Position numbers and translations under genes: made by a program. A stretch of 64,000 nucleotides of DNA from Colias croceus (lineage: Eukaryota; Arthropoda; Insecta; Lepidoptera; Pieridae), in contig NC_059556.1 of the NCBI RefSeq assembly GCF_905220415.1, forward strand, positions 8,134,501 to 8,198,500. Direction: 5' to 3'. The notes under the pieces were generated by a model, which saw nothing but the letters and a program-made list of their open reading frames with translations, ran no database searches and was not told the origin of the DNA. This document shows, piece after piece, positions 11,250 through 22,305 of the stretch. Numbering within the stretch: the first letter of the stretch is position 1; each line of letters starts with the position of its first letter.

Positions 11250-11436
11250 ATAATATTATAAAGGTGTAGAGTTTGTTTGTTTGAATGCGCTAATCTTGGG
11301 AACTACTGGTCCGATTGGAAAAATTATTTCAGTGTTAGATAGCCCATTTATCGAGGAAGGTCATAGGCTATTTATCATCACGCTAAGACCAACAAGAGCG
11401 ATGTAATGCGTGTGAAACCGCGGGGCACAGCTAGTA
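11250..11436 (+). repeat. Short dispersed element, family A
   Basis: TATTATAAAGGTGTAGAGTT through TAATCTTGGGAACTACTGG and GTTAGATAGCCCATTTATC to GGGGCACAGCTAGT. Nearly full length with scattered mismatches. Confidence 0.7.
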
Positions 11437-11780
11437 CATAATATTGACCTTTCTAAATGAATCTCAGTTAGCTCTACATTCAATAATAATCAGCTTAAAA
11501 GCTCTAACATAGCTTAAACAGCTAATTATTGCAGATTAAATGTAGCAGTCACATAACAAGCTATAGGAATGCTATCTCATTATTTTTTAGGTATTGTTTA
11601 GTTTTCTCCATAAATTATTATCAAACTAAAAACTCAAATATTTATTTGTTAATTTTTTTTTGATATTTCTCGTTTTATTTAGAAAAAGTTATTGTTGTCA
11701 TTTTACTCATTAGGTATAGTAATTTCAATATCAGTTTAAAGTTTTTACGGAATAATCGCCATACATCTATTTATATAAAA
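11437..11780. other. Intergenic, nothing recognised
   Basis: AT-rich sequence between two dispersed elements, with no gene. Confidence 0.5.
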
Positions 11781-11945
11781 CTAGCGGTCCGCCCCGGCTT
11801 CGCCCGTGGCACATATTTCGCAATAAAACTCGGGTATCAAAATATCTCCATACCAAATTTCATGAAAATTGGTTCAGTAGTTTAGGCATGATTAAGTAAC
11901 AGACAGACAGAGTTACTTTCGCATTTATAATATGTATTAGTATGG
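11781..11945 (-). repeat. Short dispersed element, family B (short form)
   Basis: Read on the minus strand it runs TATTATAAATGCGAAAGTAA, then a CTGTCTGTCTG run, then a TGAAATTTGGTATGGAGAT block, and ends ACGGGCGAAGCCGGGGCGG..CGCTAGTTTT. It lacks the CCCGGGAAAT middle found in longer copies at 14018 and 29893. A fragment of a different element follows to about 12103. Confidence 0.65.
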
Positions 11946-12103
11946 ATTATCGTGTCACAATGTTAGTTAACATACTCCTCCGAAACGTGTGGACCGATTT
12001 TTATGAAATTTTGTGCGCCTGTAAAGATCTAACATCTATTTTCCATACCCCTAAGTGAACGAAGGCAGAACAACATTTTTCTAGCATGCTTAGCTAGTTT
12101 TAC

Positions 12104-13182
12104 TATAACAATTCCTATAACATAGTAACTTATTCTAGCATTGAGAACAAACGCTAATCACGGCGCAGCTATGACCTATTTCTGTCTAGATCTTAGACAT
12201 TAGAGCTTTCTCTTTGAGACGAGACACTGAAAATCGTAATTGGAGCGTTCTTTATTCTCAGTTATTTGTTTTTATTCTTTAATATGAATGACAGTGTTCT
12301 TTAAAATGTTTTTATTAGACGTAGTATGTTTTTTTTTTTCATGTGAGTTGTTTTGTCCTAGGTAGCCTTGTACATATACCTAATACATATTATGAAATTA
12401 AGCGCAATAACGTTAAGCTCATTATATCTTATATCATTATTTATAATATTTTTTTAACAATACACATATTACATAATATGTTTATACAGGTTTGTATGAA
12501 ATTCCGTCAATTTTATTGATGGACACATAAGATTATAGATTTAATTTTTACTGTTAGTAGAAAATAAATCTGTCTCTACTTCACTTCTTAACCACTGAAT
12601 TGATTTGCATGAAATTTGGTTCAGAGACAGCTTGAGACCTGCGAAAGGAATAGAATAAGTTTTATTTTGTAAATCCCAAGGGAGTAGGAGCTAGGGGCGG
12701 CGGGAGGAATACTAGTAAACCTATAATAAAATAAACGTAAATAACAGTACAACATTTATTTATAAAAAGAAACAGAAACAAAGAAAAACATAAAATAAGA
12801 AAAAGATAATGTAGAAATGGCGTGCATATACAAATAATCAATATACTTAAGATTTATTTTAAGCTTTAAGCTAGTAAACGTAACTTCACATTAGAAATTG
12901 ATTTTATTTCTTGAACTAACGTCAGTAATCTAGAGATCGATAAAAAATTAAATACTACCTAAGTTATTACAGGGCGGTATCATGTTCATAAGCGAAACGA
13001 TTTCTGAAACACAATTATTGTGTTTACCTAATTAACGGTTATTTTGAAAAATCTATAAAAAAAAATACAAATGTGTATGATTAATGGTTATAATATTAAG
13101 AGCTTGGAAATTATAGACACAATGAAATGATACGGCTTTCTGTTCAATATACCTATATCTTATTAATCTTAAACCTAAATCC
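12104..13182. other. Intergenic; one degraded repeat
   Basis: 12570-12716 is an eroded family-B-like copy (TTGATTTGCATGAAATTTGG, then a GGCGGCGGGAGGAATACTAGT end). No gene is visible in the rest. Confidence 0.5.
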
Positions 13183-13350
13183 TAATATTATAAGGCTGAA
13201 GAGTTAATTTGTTTGCTTGACCGCGCTAATCTCAGAAACTACTTGTGCGATTTGAAAAATTCAGTGTTAGACCATTCACTGACGAAGGCTATAGGTATAT
13301 CATCATCAATAGGACCAACAGAAATGCGGGTAATACTGCACAGATAGTAT
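13183..13350 (+). repeat. Short dispersed element, family A (degraded)
   Basis: AATATTATAAGGCTGAAGAG through TAATCTCAGAAACTACTTG to a shortened ATGCGGGTAATACTGCACAG end. It has several small deletions relative to the copy at 13702. Confidence 0.6.
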
Positions 13351-13701
13351 TTTATAAGATCTTGGTTTCTCCTCAACGCCAAAGTGTCACGGCCAAAATA
13401 AGATAGATACATTTTTTGTATAAAATATTTTTTTTTATATAAAAGTGTTTCAAATCGTAAACTTCCAATGTCATGCTCTTATATTTATTTACATTTGTCT
13501 TTTGCTCGAATTACAGCGAACATACAATGAAAAAGGTTTTATAGCCGCTCTTCGCTCCGCTAGGCTTTCAAAATGTCATTAACTTTTCAATATTTAAAAG
13601 GGTTGAACAACCTCACGTGACACGGTTTACTGCATTGCCGTATTATTTACAGCATTATTATTAGGAAATAGAAGAAATATAATTAATTTTCATGGCATAT
13701 C
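13351..13701. other. Intergenic, nothing recognised
   Basis: AT-rich spacer between two family A copies. A short GC-richer patch (CCGCTCTTCGCTCCGCTAGG) near 13543 looks like the end of a lost repeat. Confidence 0.45.
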
Positions 13702-13897
13702 TATACTAAATATTTTAAATCTGAAGAGTTTGTTTGTTTGTTTGAACGCGCTAATCTCAGGAACTACTGGTCCGATTTGAAAAATTCTTTCGGTGTTAGA
13801 TAGCCCATTTATCGAGGAAGGCTATAGGCTATATATCATCACGCTAAGACCAACAGGAACGGAGTAATGCGGGTAAAACCGCGCGGCACAGCTAGTA
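13702..13897 (+). repeat. Short dispersed element, family A (reference-like copy)
   Basis: One of the best preserved copies. It has a TGTTTGTTTGTTTGAACGCG start, then TAATCTCAGGAACTACTGG, GTGTTAGATAGCCC, ATATATCATCACGCTAAGAC and a GCGCGGCACAGCTAGT end. No open frame. Confidence 0.75.
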
Positions 13898-14017
13898 TTT
13901 TATAATGAGTATAATACGTGAGTGCCGTGCTTTATATAATCATTAGACATTTATTACTAACTACGTTATTACGTCGTCTATCGTGTTGCAAGTATTGTTT
14001 AGGCGTTTATAAACAAC

Positions 14018-14266
14018 TAGCTTTCCACCCGCAGCTTCACCCGCGCAGTCAAAGAAAAAACCGCATAGTTCCCGTTCCCGTGGGATTTCCGGGATAAAAC
14101 TTATCCTATTTCCCGGGGTAAAAAGTAGCGTATGTCCTTTCTCGGGTATCTAATTATATCTCTATACCAAATTTCACGCAAATTGGTTCAGTAGTTAAGG
14201 CGTGATTGCGTAACAGACAGACAGAGTTACTTTCGCATTTATAATATTTAATATAGATTATTGGAA
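14018..14266 (-). repeat. Short dispersed element, family B (long form)
   Basis: The minus-strand reading starts TTATAAATGCGAAAGTAACT and goes through a CTGTCTGTCTG run, ACTGAACCAATTTGCGTG, a CCCGGGAAATAGGATAAG block and TATGCGGTTTTTTCTTTG to GGGTGGAAAGCTAGTT. Full-length relative to 29893. Confidence 0.7.
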
Positions 14267-14864
14267 GATAAGCGGATAAATCAGATCGAAAGATTGAAGT
14301 GTCCAATATTTCAAGTAGGCTTAACCAGTTTATTACGGTTAAACATAAAATAAAAGGAGAATGGCGAAACTGGGCCTAACTGTTACAGAAATCATAATAT
14401 ATTTAAAATTCATTATGTTATTTTTAGTAATTCTTGGTAAAATATTTACTTCTGATTCTATGGGAAAACAAATCTTTGAAAAAAAAGATAATGTGTTCAC
14501 TACCGGCATTGTTATTTAGATTTCTATGACTACCGGTCTTATCAAGCAGAGATTGTCAGTGTTGTCAGGAGTAAAAAAGTCGAATATATCGATTAATACG
14601 AATGAATGACTATATTTTATTTTCAATTTTATTGAATTCAAATGCTTTATAAATCAGAAGCAAAACTTAACTTATTTTTAACACATATCTTAATTTATTT
14701 AGATCATTCTATAAAATAAAAACATGTTTTACTTAATCAATAATAATTATAACATTTTTATTTAGGTAGCTGGCCATTAATAAAATGTCAAATTATTAAT
14801 CATAATTGTGTCAGTGATGAGTGATTTGTTTATGTTTGTTGTTTGACATTTGAGTGAAGTTTTA
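14267..14864. other. Intergenic, nothing recognised
   Basis: AT-rich. A small frame beginning inside and running into the next element is part of that MITE, not a host gene. Confidence 0.5.
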
Positions 14865-15473
14865 GGCCCTTCTCCCATTACGATACGCATAGGCGATTCA
14901 AGTATCATGCAAGTCTCGGAGACTAGTCGCCGCGGAGTATCTCACATACATTTTTATGTAGGCTCGCACACTACGCTACTGGTATCCTACACGTCTGCGA
15001 CTAGTATAGCACTACTCACCGTGTCGGTCGCTTTTGCATCGGGTCTCGACTCTCGCGCGTATCTCTTCGTTAGAAAGATAAAAATATCTAATCATCATGT
15101 TGTAGTTCTCGTTCGGCTACAAAAACTCTACAATTTATGTTTCTTTCAATATATGGATGAATCCAGTACTTCTTAGTTCTTACTCTTACGTTGGCGTCTT
15201 CTATTTCTATAAAAAAGAAAAACTGCAAGAGCTTCTTCGTCACTGGAATTGCTGATTGCTCGACATAACGACGTAACTGTTGTTGCAATAAATAAATGAA
15301 TTATTATTATTTATTATTATAACGTCGGTCCACAAAAACGAGGCACAATAATGATGAATTTAGTCATTTTTCAGTCGCATAATATGCGAGCATCTGGTAG
15401 CCAGCAAATATCTAAGTAGTATTCTACGCGAGTATCGTATTCTAGAAGTATCGTACCTAATGGCAGAAGGGCC
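14865..15473. mobile_element. PIF/Harbinger-like MITE, 609 bp
   Basis: The ends are inverted: GGCCCTTCTCCCATTA on the left, and on the right the complement of GGCCCTTCTGCCATTA. They are flanked on both sides by TTA (14862-14864 and 15474-15476), the 3-bp target duplication typical of PIF/Harbinger elements. The inner ends also share an ACGATAC motif. No transposase coding is recognisable, so this is a non-autonomous element. It is GC-richer than its flanks. Confidence 0.75.
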
Positions 15474-15854
15474 TTAGTAACGTTACATTCAAAATTGATC
15501 TTAATCAATATCCCAATATCTCTGCTATCCCATAGAAAAGATCTATAATTATTATATTCATAGAGTCTGTATATTTTTATCTATTTAATCACCCATAAAT
15601 CATCAGTGTAACGATCAGGCCCAGAGTCCTATGGGAGTTTGCCATTCTCCTTTAGCGTAGTACAGTCTATCATAGGAGAAGATGTATGTATTGTTTATTA
15701 AATTAAAGTAGATATTATGTGCTGGAATTTTCATTTTCAGGTTTCTAGTTTTAGACTTTATCTCTTGTCCAATACATCTATATTCTTCTATACATAACTA
15801 AATATAATAAATCTGTAGAAGGGTCAATTCTGTACATTGAAAATATTGAAAAAA
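15474..15854. other. Intergenic, nothing recognised
   Basis: AT-rich flank with no supported feature. Confidence 0.5.
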
Positions 15855-16122
15855 TAAATAATAGGGGGTGTTACTGGATCGATACCAAACCCAAATATGT
15901 GATTAAAAAAATTTTTGTCTGTCTGTCCGTCTGTCTGTCTGTATGTTCAGGCATCACGTGAAAACTAACGGTCCGATTTCGATGAAACTTGGTATAATTA
16001 TACTTTATTATCCTGGGCATAAAAAAGGATACTTTTTATCCCGGAAAAATACGTAGAAAAAAAATAAATCTTAACTTTTCTTAATTTTTCCGCGCGGACG
16101 GAGTCGCGGGCGGAAGCTAGTA
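15855..16122 (+). repeat. Short dispersed element, family D
   Basis: A GTCTGTCTGTCCGTCTGTCT run is followed by AACGGTCCGATTTCGATGAA, TATCCTGGGCATAAAAAAGG and a GGACGGAGTCGCGGGCGGAAGCTAGT-type end (written here in part). Only this copy is seen in the window, but the plan matches families A-C. Confidence 0.6.
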
Positions 16123-16717
16123 ATTAAGATTTGCTATCATATACTTTGTTCTTAAGTGTATACTGTATTCTATATCATCCACTGATATCCATAAAAAGAG
16201 AAGCATCAGAATTACGAGCTTTAAAGCGTCTTCAAAGCAATACAGACGATTTATATCTTTTACTTTATAAGTACTTACATTATTTACATATGTACAGTAC
16301 TCCAAAGGTAATAATGCGCATAGAAATCTTCGTCACTGTTCGGCAACTGTCATATTCTCGGAGCGTCCGAAGATGATATCTATATAGAGCGGTTAAATGC
16401 ATTTTCTTCGTGCATAATTTAGTCAAATTATATGTTTTGTGCTAAAAGAGATTAATATGTATTTGTAGGTAAGTAACGATTTTGTTTCGATAATTCCTTG
16501 TAAGTAAATAGCGAGTATAACCCCACGATTGCGAATATATTATCTTTGTTGGATTGATTTACTTGGAAAATTTTATAGTACTTTTAAAGTGTCTTACTGA
16601 AGCTGGTGTAATGATGGAAGAAAAGAAGGTTAAAATAAGTATGGTTTTCAATAAAATAAGTAGATATGGTTTGGTAGAAAGTATGGTTTTCAAACACAGG
16701 TTTATATTATTTAAACC
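16123..16717. other. Intergenic, nothing recognised
   Basis: AT-rich. Short overlapping frames on both strands show no protein features. Confidence 0.45.
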
Positions 16718-16721
16718 ATAA

Positions 16722-16869
16722 TGTGGAGGAAGGGAGGTGGAATTCCTCCATCGAAAAAGGGAGGATCCTCGACCAGTCAACTCGACTGGCCGGCCGTGAA
16801 GGCCCCAATGGATGATGTCGGAAAGTTGTATATATAGCTTCTGTAGCGAAACATTTCGCTTGCGCGATT
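16722..16869. repeat. Left terminal repeat of TRIM
   Basis: 148 bp. It contains a GTTGTATATATAGC box about 40 bases before its end that could serve as a core promoter. Identical to the right copy apart from one TA unit. Confidence 0.85.
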
Positions 16870-17144
16870 CAGAGCGAGGTGTCGCTACAGGACTCCCCTC
16901 CGAGACCGGAGGTCGTAGTACGAATTGCCTTGCCAATGCCAGGTATGTTCCAGTGAGTCGGAGTGTGCAGTGAGGATGGCTGTGGAGCTGACCAAGCATG
17001 CGCGATCGCACATGGTAGTGGACAGGTTTCCATTTGAAGCCGAGTGCGCTGGCTGGCGGGCGGTGATCGTGGGCGGGGAAGGGATAGGTGAGCATGGACA
17101 TCATGGATGGACAGAAGGAGTTGTGAACTGTCAGGGGTCACCAC

Positions 17145-17294
17145 TGTGGAGGAAGGGAGGTGGAATTCCTCCATCGAAAAAGGGAGGATCCTCGACCAGT
17201 CAACTCGACTGGCCGGCCGTGAAGGCCCCAATGGATGATGTCGGAAAGTTGTATATATATAGCTTCTGTAGCGAAACATTTCGCTTGCGCGATT
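17145..17294. repeat. Right terminal repeat of TRIM
   Basis: 150 bp; one extra TA in the GTTGTATATATATAGC box compared with the left copy. Confidence 0.85.
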
Positions 17295-17298
17295 ATAA

Positions 17299-18144
17299 TA
17301 TATATGTAAATCTGCGAACATAATATATGTAAATCTTATCATTAAAATCTCAGTTCAAAAGTATTTACAGTACTGAATTACTGATCATTCTTCAATATTA
17401 TGACAATTTCAAAAAAAAAATAAAAACAATCAAAATCAGGGATTATCTTTATTTCTGACATTTTAGATACATCGGAACTCTTCTTCATTTTCACTTTCCC
17501 TACTGCCATCACCTTCTTAATTCAATTCACCTTTAAAAACAAAACCAAGGAGGGAACGTAATAGCAGCTCTATATAATTCCACACTGAGAGAACACGTGC
17601 AGTCACCACCAATATTTAAAGACAACTGACGGATTTTTGAGTTTTTTTGACTGACAGGCTACCGTCACCTACCGCCCGATTTGTTTTTGATTGTGTATGA
17701 CCGTGAATTGACGTCTATTTCTTTTGAACAAGGTGTAAAATGCAAGTTCGTTGTTTAGGGCTCTTACGATTCAATGATTCGAGTGTCTTCGGAAATACGA
17801 CAATTAGCGAAGATTTGCATGCGCATTATTAATTTTGGATTACTGTATCTGGAACTATGGCCAACTTATTCTTAGCGATTTTTATCTTATAATATGTATG
17901 AACCAACTGGGAGAATGTATCAAAGAAAAATATTTTGCTTTTATTGCCGATAGCAAAGCGCTTGACCACAACGTCGCCTGATGGTAAGATGTATCATGGA
18001 ACCTGCTTCCCTTAAAGCTCGCCGTACCCGTTCAATCTACACTTGAAGATTAATAGGTATATTAATAGGTCATCAGAAACACAGATTCAGCATGTTCCAG
18101 TCTTTAGCGGTTCGAATAAAAGAAAAGGTAGGCACCTTCATCTA
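17299..18144. other. Intergenic; possible LINE scrap
   Basis: TCGCCTGATGGTAAGATG near 17970 resembles the 3' coding end of lepidopteran LINEs, but only a scrap of about 80 bp is left. CTCTATATAATTCC near 17571 could be a TATA box, though no exon follows that I can support. Confidence 0.35.
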
Positions 18145-18334
18145 TACTTATTATTATAAAGCTGAAGAGTTTGTTTGTTTGTTTGAACGCGCTAATCTCG
18201 GGAACTACTAGTCCTATTTGAATAATTCTTTCAGTGTTAGATAGCCCATTTATCGAGGAAGACTATAGGCTATATATCATCACGCTAAGACCAACAGGAG
18301 CGGAGCAATGCGGGTGAAACCTCGGAGCTAGTTA
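18145..18334 (+). repeat. Short dispersed element, family A
   Basis: ATTATAAAGCTGAAGAGTTT through TAATCTCGGGAACTACTAG to GTGAAACCTCGGAGCTAGTT. Full length except for a short deletion near the 3' end. Confidence 0.75.
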
Positions 18335-19008
18335 CCTGATATCTCGAAATTGGCTTAAGCAAGCTAGCAGTTTGGCATGCGATCACAGTTCCTAATAACT
18401 CAATCGTCCACAGTTTATTAGTCTGAAAATACGTGATATCGATTGGCCATTCTTTTTTTATATGCTAGTACTTCTTTTATTTTATAAGTACTTACATTAT
18501 TTTCCATATTAAAATAAGTTGTGTAGTGGTGTAAAATCAGCACTGATTGATCATTAAATTATAATAAAACCAGGGCAGTATCTGAAGTGGTGGCTAAATC
18601 TGGTTAATTAATATTATTTTGGCTTTAATCCAATTCAGTACACATTTGATCAATGCCAATCTAGCAGCATGTATAATTGTATAATATCGTCATAAATAAG
18701 GAACTTCGTTCCAAAATTATATCATATTATTAAAAAAACAGGCGTTTAAAATTACGTTATCGGCTCAGAAGGTGTGTGATTTAAGTCTCAACGTACAAAT
18801 AAAAAAACTAAAAAATTCTGCCTTTTTAAATGATCTTGAACGTTGACAAAGTATCTTATTTTTTTAATTACATATTTTTATGGGTAATTTCTCTAAAGTT
18901 AAATAAAATGTAACATTTGATACATAGCTCAGAAGACCCTTTTTTCAAGATGGCGGAACAAGAGCGGCAAAAGTCGTCCCCTAAAAACCTTTAAGATAAT
19001 TGTTCAAT
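18335..19008. other. Intergenic, nothing recognised
   Basis: AT-rich, with no gene or repeat structure that I can support. Confidence 0.5.
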
Positions 19009-19286
19009 GAACTAGTCTTGTACTATGTATATAAAAATAAGTCGGGTTTTCCTTCCTGACGCTATAACTCCAGAACGCACGAACCGATTTCCACGGATTT
19101 TCATTCGTGGGAAAGGTCTCTGGCTCCGTGAGGTTTGTAAATTGTAGCAAAGAAAATTCAGGAAACATTTCACCAGAAAAGCGTGAAAATCGGGAAAATC
19201 ATTTTTCACATACAGCGCCCTATGTAACATTTCGTTTGGTATTTATACATAATGCGGCGAAACGTAGTTCGACGGGTTCGCTAGTA
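19009..19286 (+). repeat. Short dispersed element, family E
   Basis: ATATAAAAATAAGTCGGGTT start, CTATAACTCCAGAACGCACG, then a CCACGGATTTTCATTCGTGG hairpin-like block, and a GTTCGACGGGTTCGCTAGTA end. Small frames across it on both strands are fortuitous. It again ends in GCTAGT. A single copy in this window. Confidence 0.55.
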
Positions 19287-19294
19287 AGTCATAA

Positions 19295-19692
19295 AATGGC
19301 CATTTCGCAGTTCCTTGCGAAACAATACTGACAAGGACGCAACTAATTCATCTATCTATGTGCTAGAGTGAGACACATCATATGCGAAAACCTGCCATAC
19401 TACTGACAGATTTTTCGTTGTTTCGCTGCCGCACGCGAATGCGTCGGTGTACTAGCCTTTAGTTAGTAAATGGCCATTACACAGACGCATTGCGAAACAG
19501 TTGCGAAAACATTGCGGTGTACCACGCCTTTTTAGTACACCGACGCATTCGCGAGCGGCAGCGAAAAAACGAAAAATCTGTCAGTAGTATGGAAGGTTTT
19601 CGCATATGATATGTCTCACTCTAGCACATAGATAGATGAAATAGTTGCGTCCTTGTCAGTATTGTTTCGCAAGGAACTGCGAAATGGCCATT
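19295..19692. mobile_element. Foldback element, 160-bp arms
   Basis: Left arm 19295-19454 and right arm 19533-19692 are reverse complements of equal length with about five mismatches. The 78-bp loop between them repeats the motif AATGGCCATTACACAGACGC, which also lies at the outer right edge. Arms are GC-richer than the flanks and non-coding. This is a long foldback or MITE, or the head-to-head remains of one. Confidence 0.85.
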
Positions 19693-20857
19693 ACACAGAC
19701 GCATTAAGGGCGTAAATAAACTTTAGTCAAACAAAAAATAAGAAAGCTTTGCATTTATTTGTCGTAACACTTTGTGTCATGCTTACATGCATTAAAACTA
19801 CATAAATAGTTAATAATAGTTAATATCGGAGAATATTAAATATAATTATTTACATTACATAGCGACATTTAAATGATATTTACATAATTTTAACAATTGC
19901 GTGATAATTGAAACGATAACATTCAAATTTTTATAATCTAAAATAGTATTTTAATACTGGTAGATACAATTTTCTTAGAAACATTTTTAAATAGGTATGT
20001 TTATTCGATATATTTGTACAATAATTTCATATTTGCAATGATTATTTTTTAACTTGGCGTTGACCCCCAGTACCCCAGTATTTTTTTTTTTGTATAATAT
20101 TATAAATGTAAATGTCTGTCTGTCATAATTTCTTACGTCTAAGCAACTTTGAATAGTAACACATATTAGTATAAGTAGCACATATTATTATAAAATTATG
20201 ACAAAATAACATAAATGGAGTGAAAATGCGGATAACATTTGGCACAAGAAACGGCTATTACGCAGTAACTTGAAAGTAGATCGAAGCCGCAGGCGGGAAG
20301 CTAGTTTATAAAGTATATAGAGTGAGTATTGCTATTGCAACCATAAAAAATATGAACAATACAATAATTAGTTATCTTAAGTCAGCATATTTTGGGAAAA
20401 TTTTTTTCAGCAACATCCTGAATTTATAGAATATCTAAAACTAATACATTAATAATTTTATTTAACACAATATTATACGTTATTTTAAACACAAGCAAAT
20501 CCTGGTGTATTTTATAAATTCAAAATTAACGGTTCTAAAACATGGTCACTTCCTCATATGTTTTTGAGCAGTAAAATTTGATAGGTAACTTGATAGATGC
20601 CGTGATGTATGTATATTTCATGTTTTAAATTCGTAACAAAATCCTTAAAATCACATGAAAAAACAACTATAGTTTAAAAAGAAAGCTTCATGTAATATTT
20701 TTGTTATTGTTACAATTTTCACGCATTTTTATTATTTAATATGGAATCTTTTATACATATTTATAGACAAAACGTAACATTACTTTATAACCTTAGAAAC
20801 CTAATAAATAGATTGAGATTTTAATTATTTAAATAAAACTTTATTATATTGATAATT
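19693..20857. other. Intergenic with eroded repeat
   Basis: 20088-20308 is a degraded element (ATAATATTATAAATGTAAAT start, GCCGCAGGCGGGAAGCTAGT end) with an unusual centre of TAGCACATATTATTATAAAA. No gene. Confidence 0.5.
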
Positions 20858-22305
20858 GGCCGTAGATAAGCAAAAAGGATCCAACCCACAACATGACCGA
20901 AAATGAGTTAAATATACCAAACTGCTCGTCTAGGTCTATATTTTCGATTAGCAAAAACAATCCAAGTAAAATATGAATATTTTGACGTTAAATTGACACT
21001 GGGTACCAACCCACATGTATGGAGAAGCCATATTTTAGTTTCGTAAAAACGATCCATTCTTCTTGGATCATATTGTAAAACGCTCAGTCTAAGAAACTAA
21101 CACAAAACTAAAATGTTTAAAAAAATCCAAAGCATGTGGATCCTTTTAGATATTTAATTTTTATGATATTATGATGCAATAGATAAATCACTAAAAAGAT
21201 TCAGAAAGCATGGATCTCTTTTGTTAAACTAAATTTTGTAGAAATGTATACTGGTTTAATAACAAAAACGATTCAGAACATTTGAATAGACTGAATATTA
21301 TGTATTTAAAGCTTGAGGCGTTAGGCATGCATTAAGTTCACACTCCAAGTATCTTGATCGGGTCACACATCTTTGCCTTTTTTATACCGATTTTTCGAAA
21401 ATAGAAGCACTTTGAAAATACCTGAAAAAATTTACGAAGCTGACGAATATGTCGAAGTAACAAAAAAAAAATTACTCGCACAACTATCGATCACCCGCTC
21501 ATGTGATCTTTATTACCTTCATTCAAGAATTGCCTATAGAAGACTGTAAGGTTTGTTGGGGATATAAATTATTAAGACTGAAATCGATTGTATGCGCACC
21601 TCCATCGACTAAACAGTTTAGTCATGTTGAATTCAAGAGGAGAATACAGCTCGACAGATCAGTTTAGTCGATGCAAAAGTTGTATGTATGGGCGGGCTCG
21701 AAAGGTAAATCTTCGGAGGTATCTGATAATGATTTTCAATGACTATGGCCAAATTTTAAAGAAAAGCCCAATTAGACGATTTGGAGTCAATCTTTGACTA
21801 TTTATCTAAATACTGCCTGGATTTCTATAAATCAATCCAAGGGGGCAATCCAAGACTTCATGTCGATGTAGATATGGCGATGAACCGGACTTCGCACACG
21901 AAGAAGAATAGTAAATCGGATAGAATTAATATGTTTTATATAAATAATGAAAAAAAAAATTGAAAGTTAGTTGTTTTATTTATGAAATTAAAAAAAAATA
22001 AGGATCTTAGTAGCAATTAGCTACTTTGAATCGTTTTTGCGAAATGAAAATTCACTTATCATAATTGAAAATAGGTTTTATCAAAAAGGATCCTAACACA
22101 CATTTAGCTGAATATTTCAAGAAATAAAACTAAATTCAATAAAATTTGTTTGTAAGAATAAAATATACATTGACACACACACTTTTCCTTAAGAAGCAAT
22201 TAACACAAGCAAGTCTTTATATGAACAAACACAGGTTAAACTTCAAACTTCAATAACTCAAAAGTAACATTTTGTGGGTTGGATCCTTTTTGGTTATCTA
22301 CGGCC
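20858..22305. mobile_element. 1.45-kb terminal-inverted-repeat transposon with subterminal motifs
   Basis: The left end GGCCGTAGATAAGCAAAAAG and its continuation GATCCAACCCACAA match the reverse complement of the right end with one mismatch over about 34 bp. AATT lies outside both ends and may be a 4-bp duplication or part of the repeat. AAAGGATCC/AAACGATCC-like words recur inside near both ends in both orientations (for example near 21045, 21135, 22003 and 22083), like transposase-binding sites. Frames at 21588-21797 and 21781-21963 are broken and not recognisable. Probably a defective DNA transposon of unassigned superfamily. Confidence 0.7.

Larger units (their letters stand above)
16722..17294. 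mobile_element. TRIM-like LTR element, 573 bp
   Basis: Two direct repeats of 148 bp (16722-16869) and 150 bp (17145-17294) start TGTGGAGG and end GCGCGATT. They differ by a single TA unit and flank only 275 bp of GC-rich internal DNA. ATAA occurs immediately outside both ends (16718-16721, 17295-17298), consistent with a 4-bp target duplication. This fits terminal-repeat retrotransposons in miniature, which lack coding and are moved by a partner element. I do not see a convincing tRNA primer site or purine tract, and the repeats do not end in CA, so a strand is not assigned. Confidence 0.75.

Noticed and set aside
14850..15288. 108- and 66-residue frames
   Set aside because: They fall within the 609-bp TTA-flanked MITE, with no domain.
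16559..17342. Overlapping frames of 130-180 residues on both strands
   Set aside because: They lie in and across the GC-rich TRIM element and its terminal repeats, and show no protein motif.
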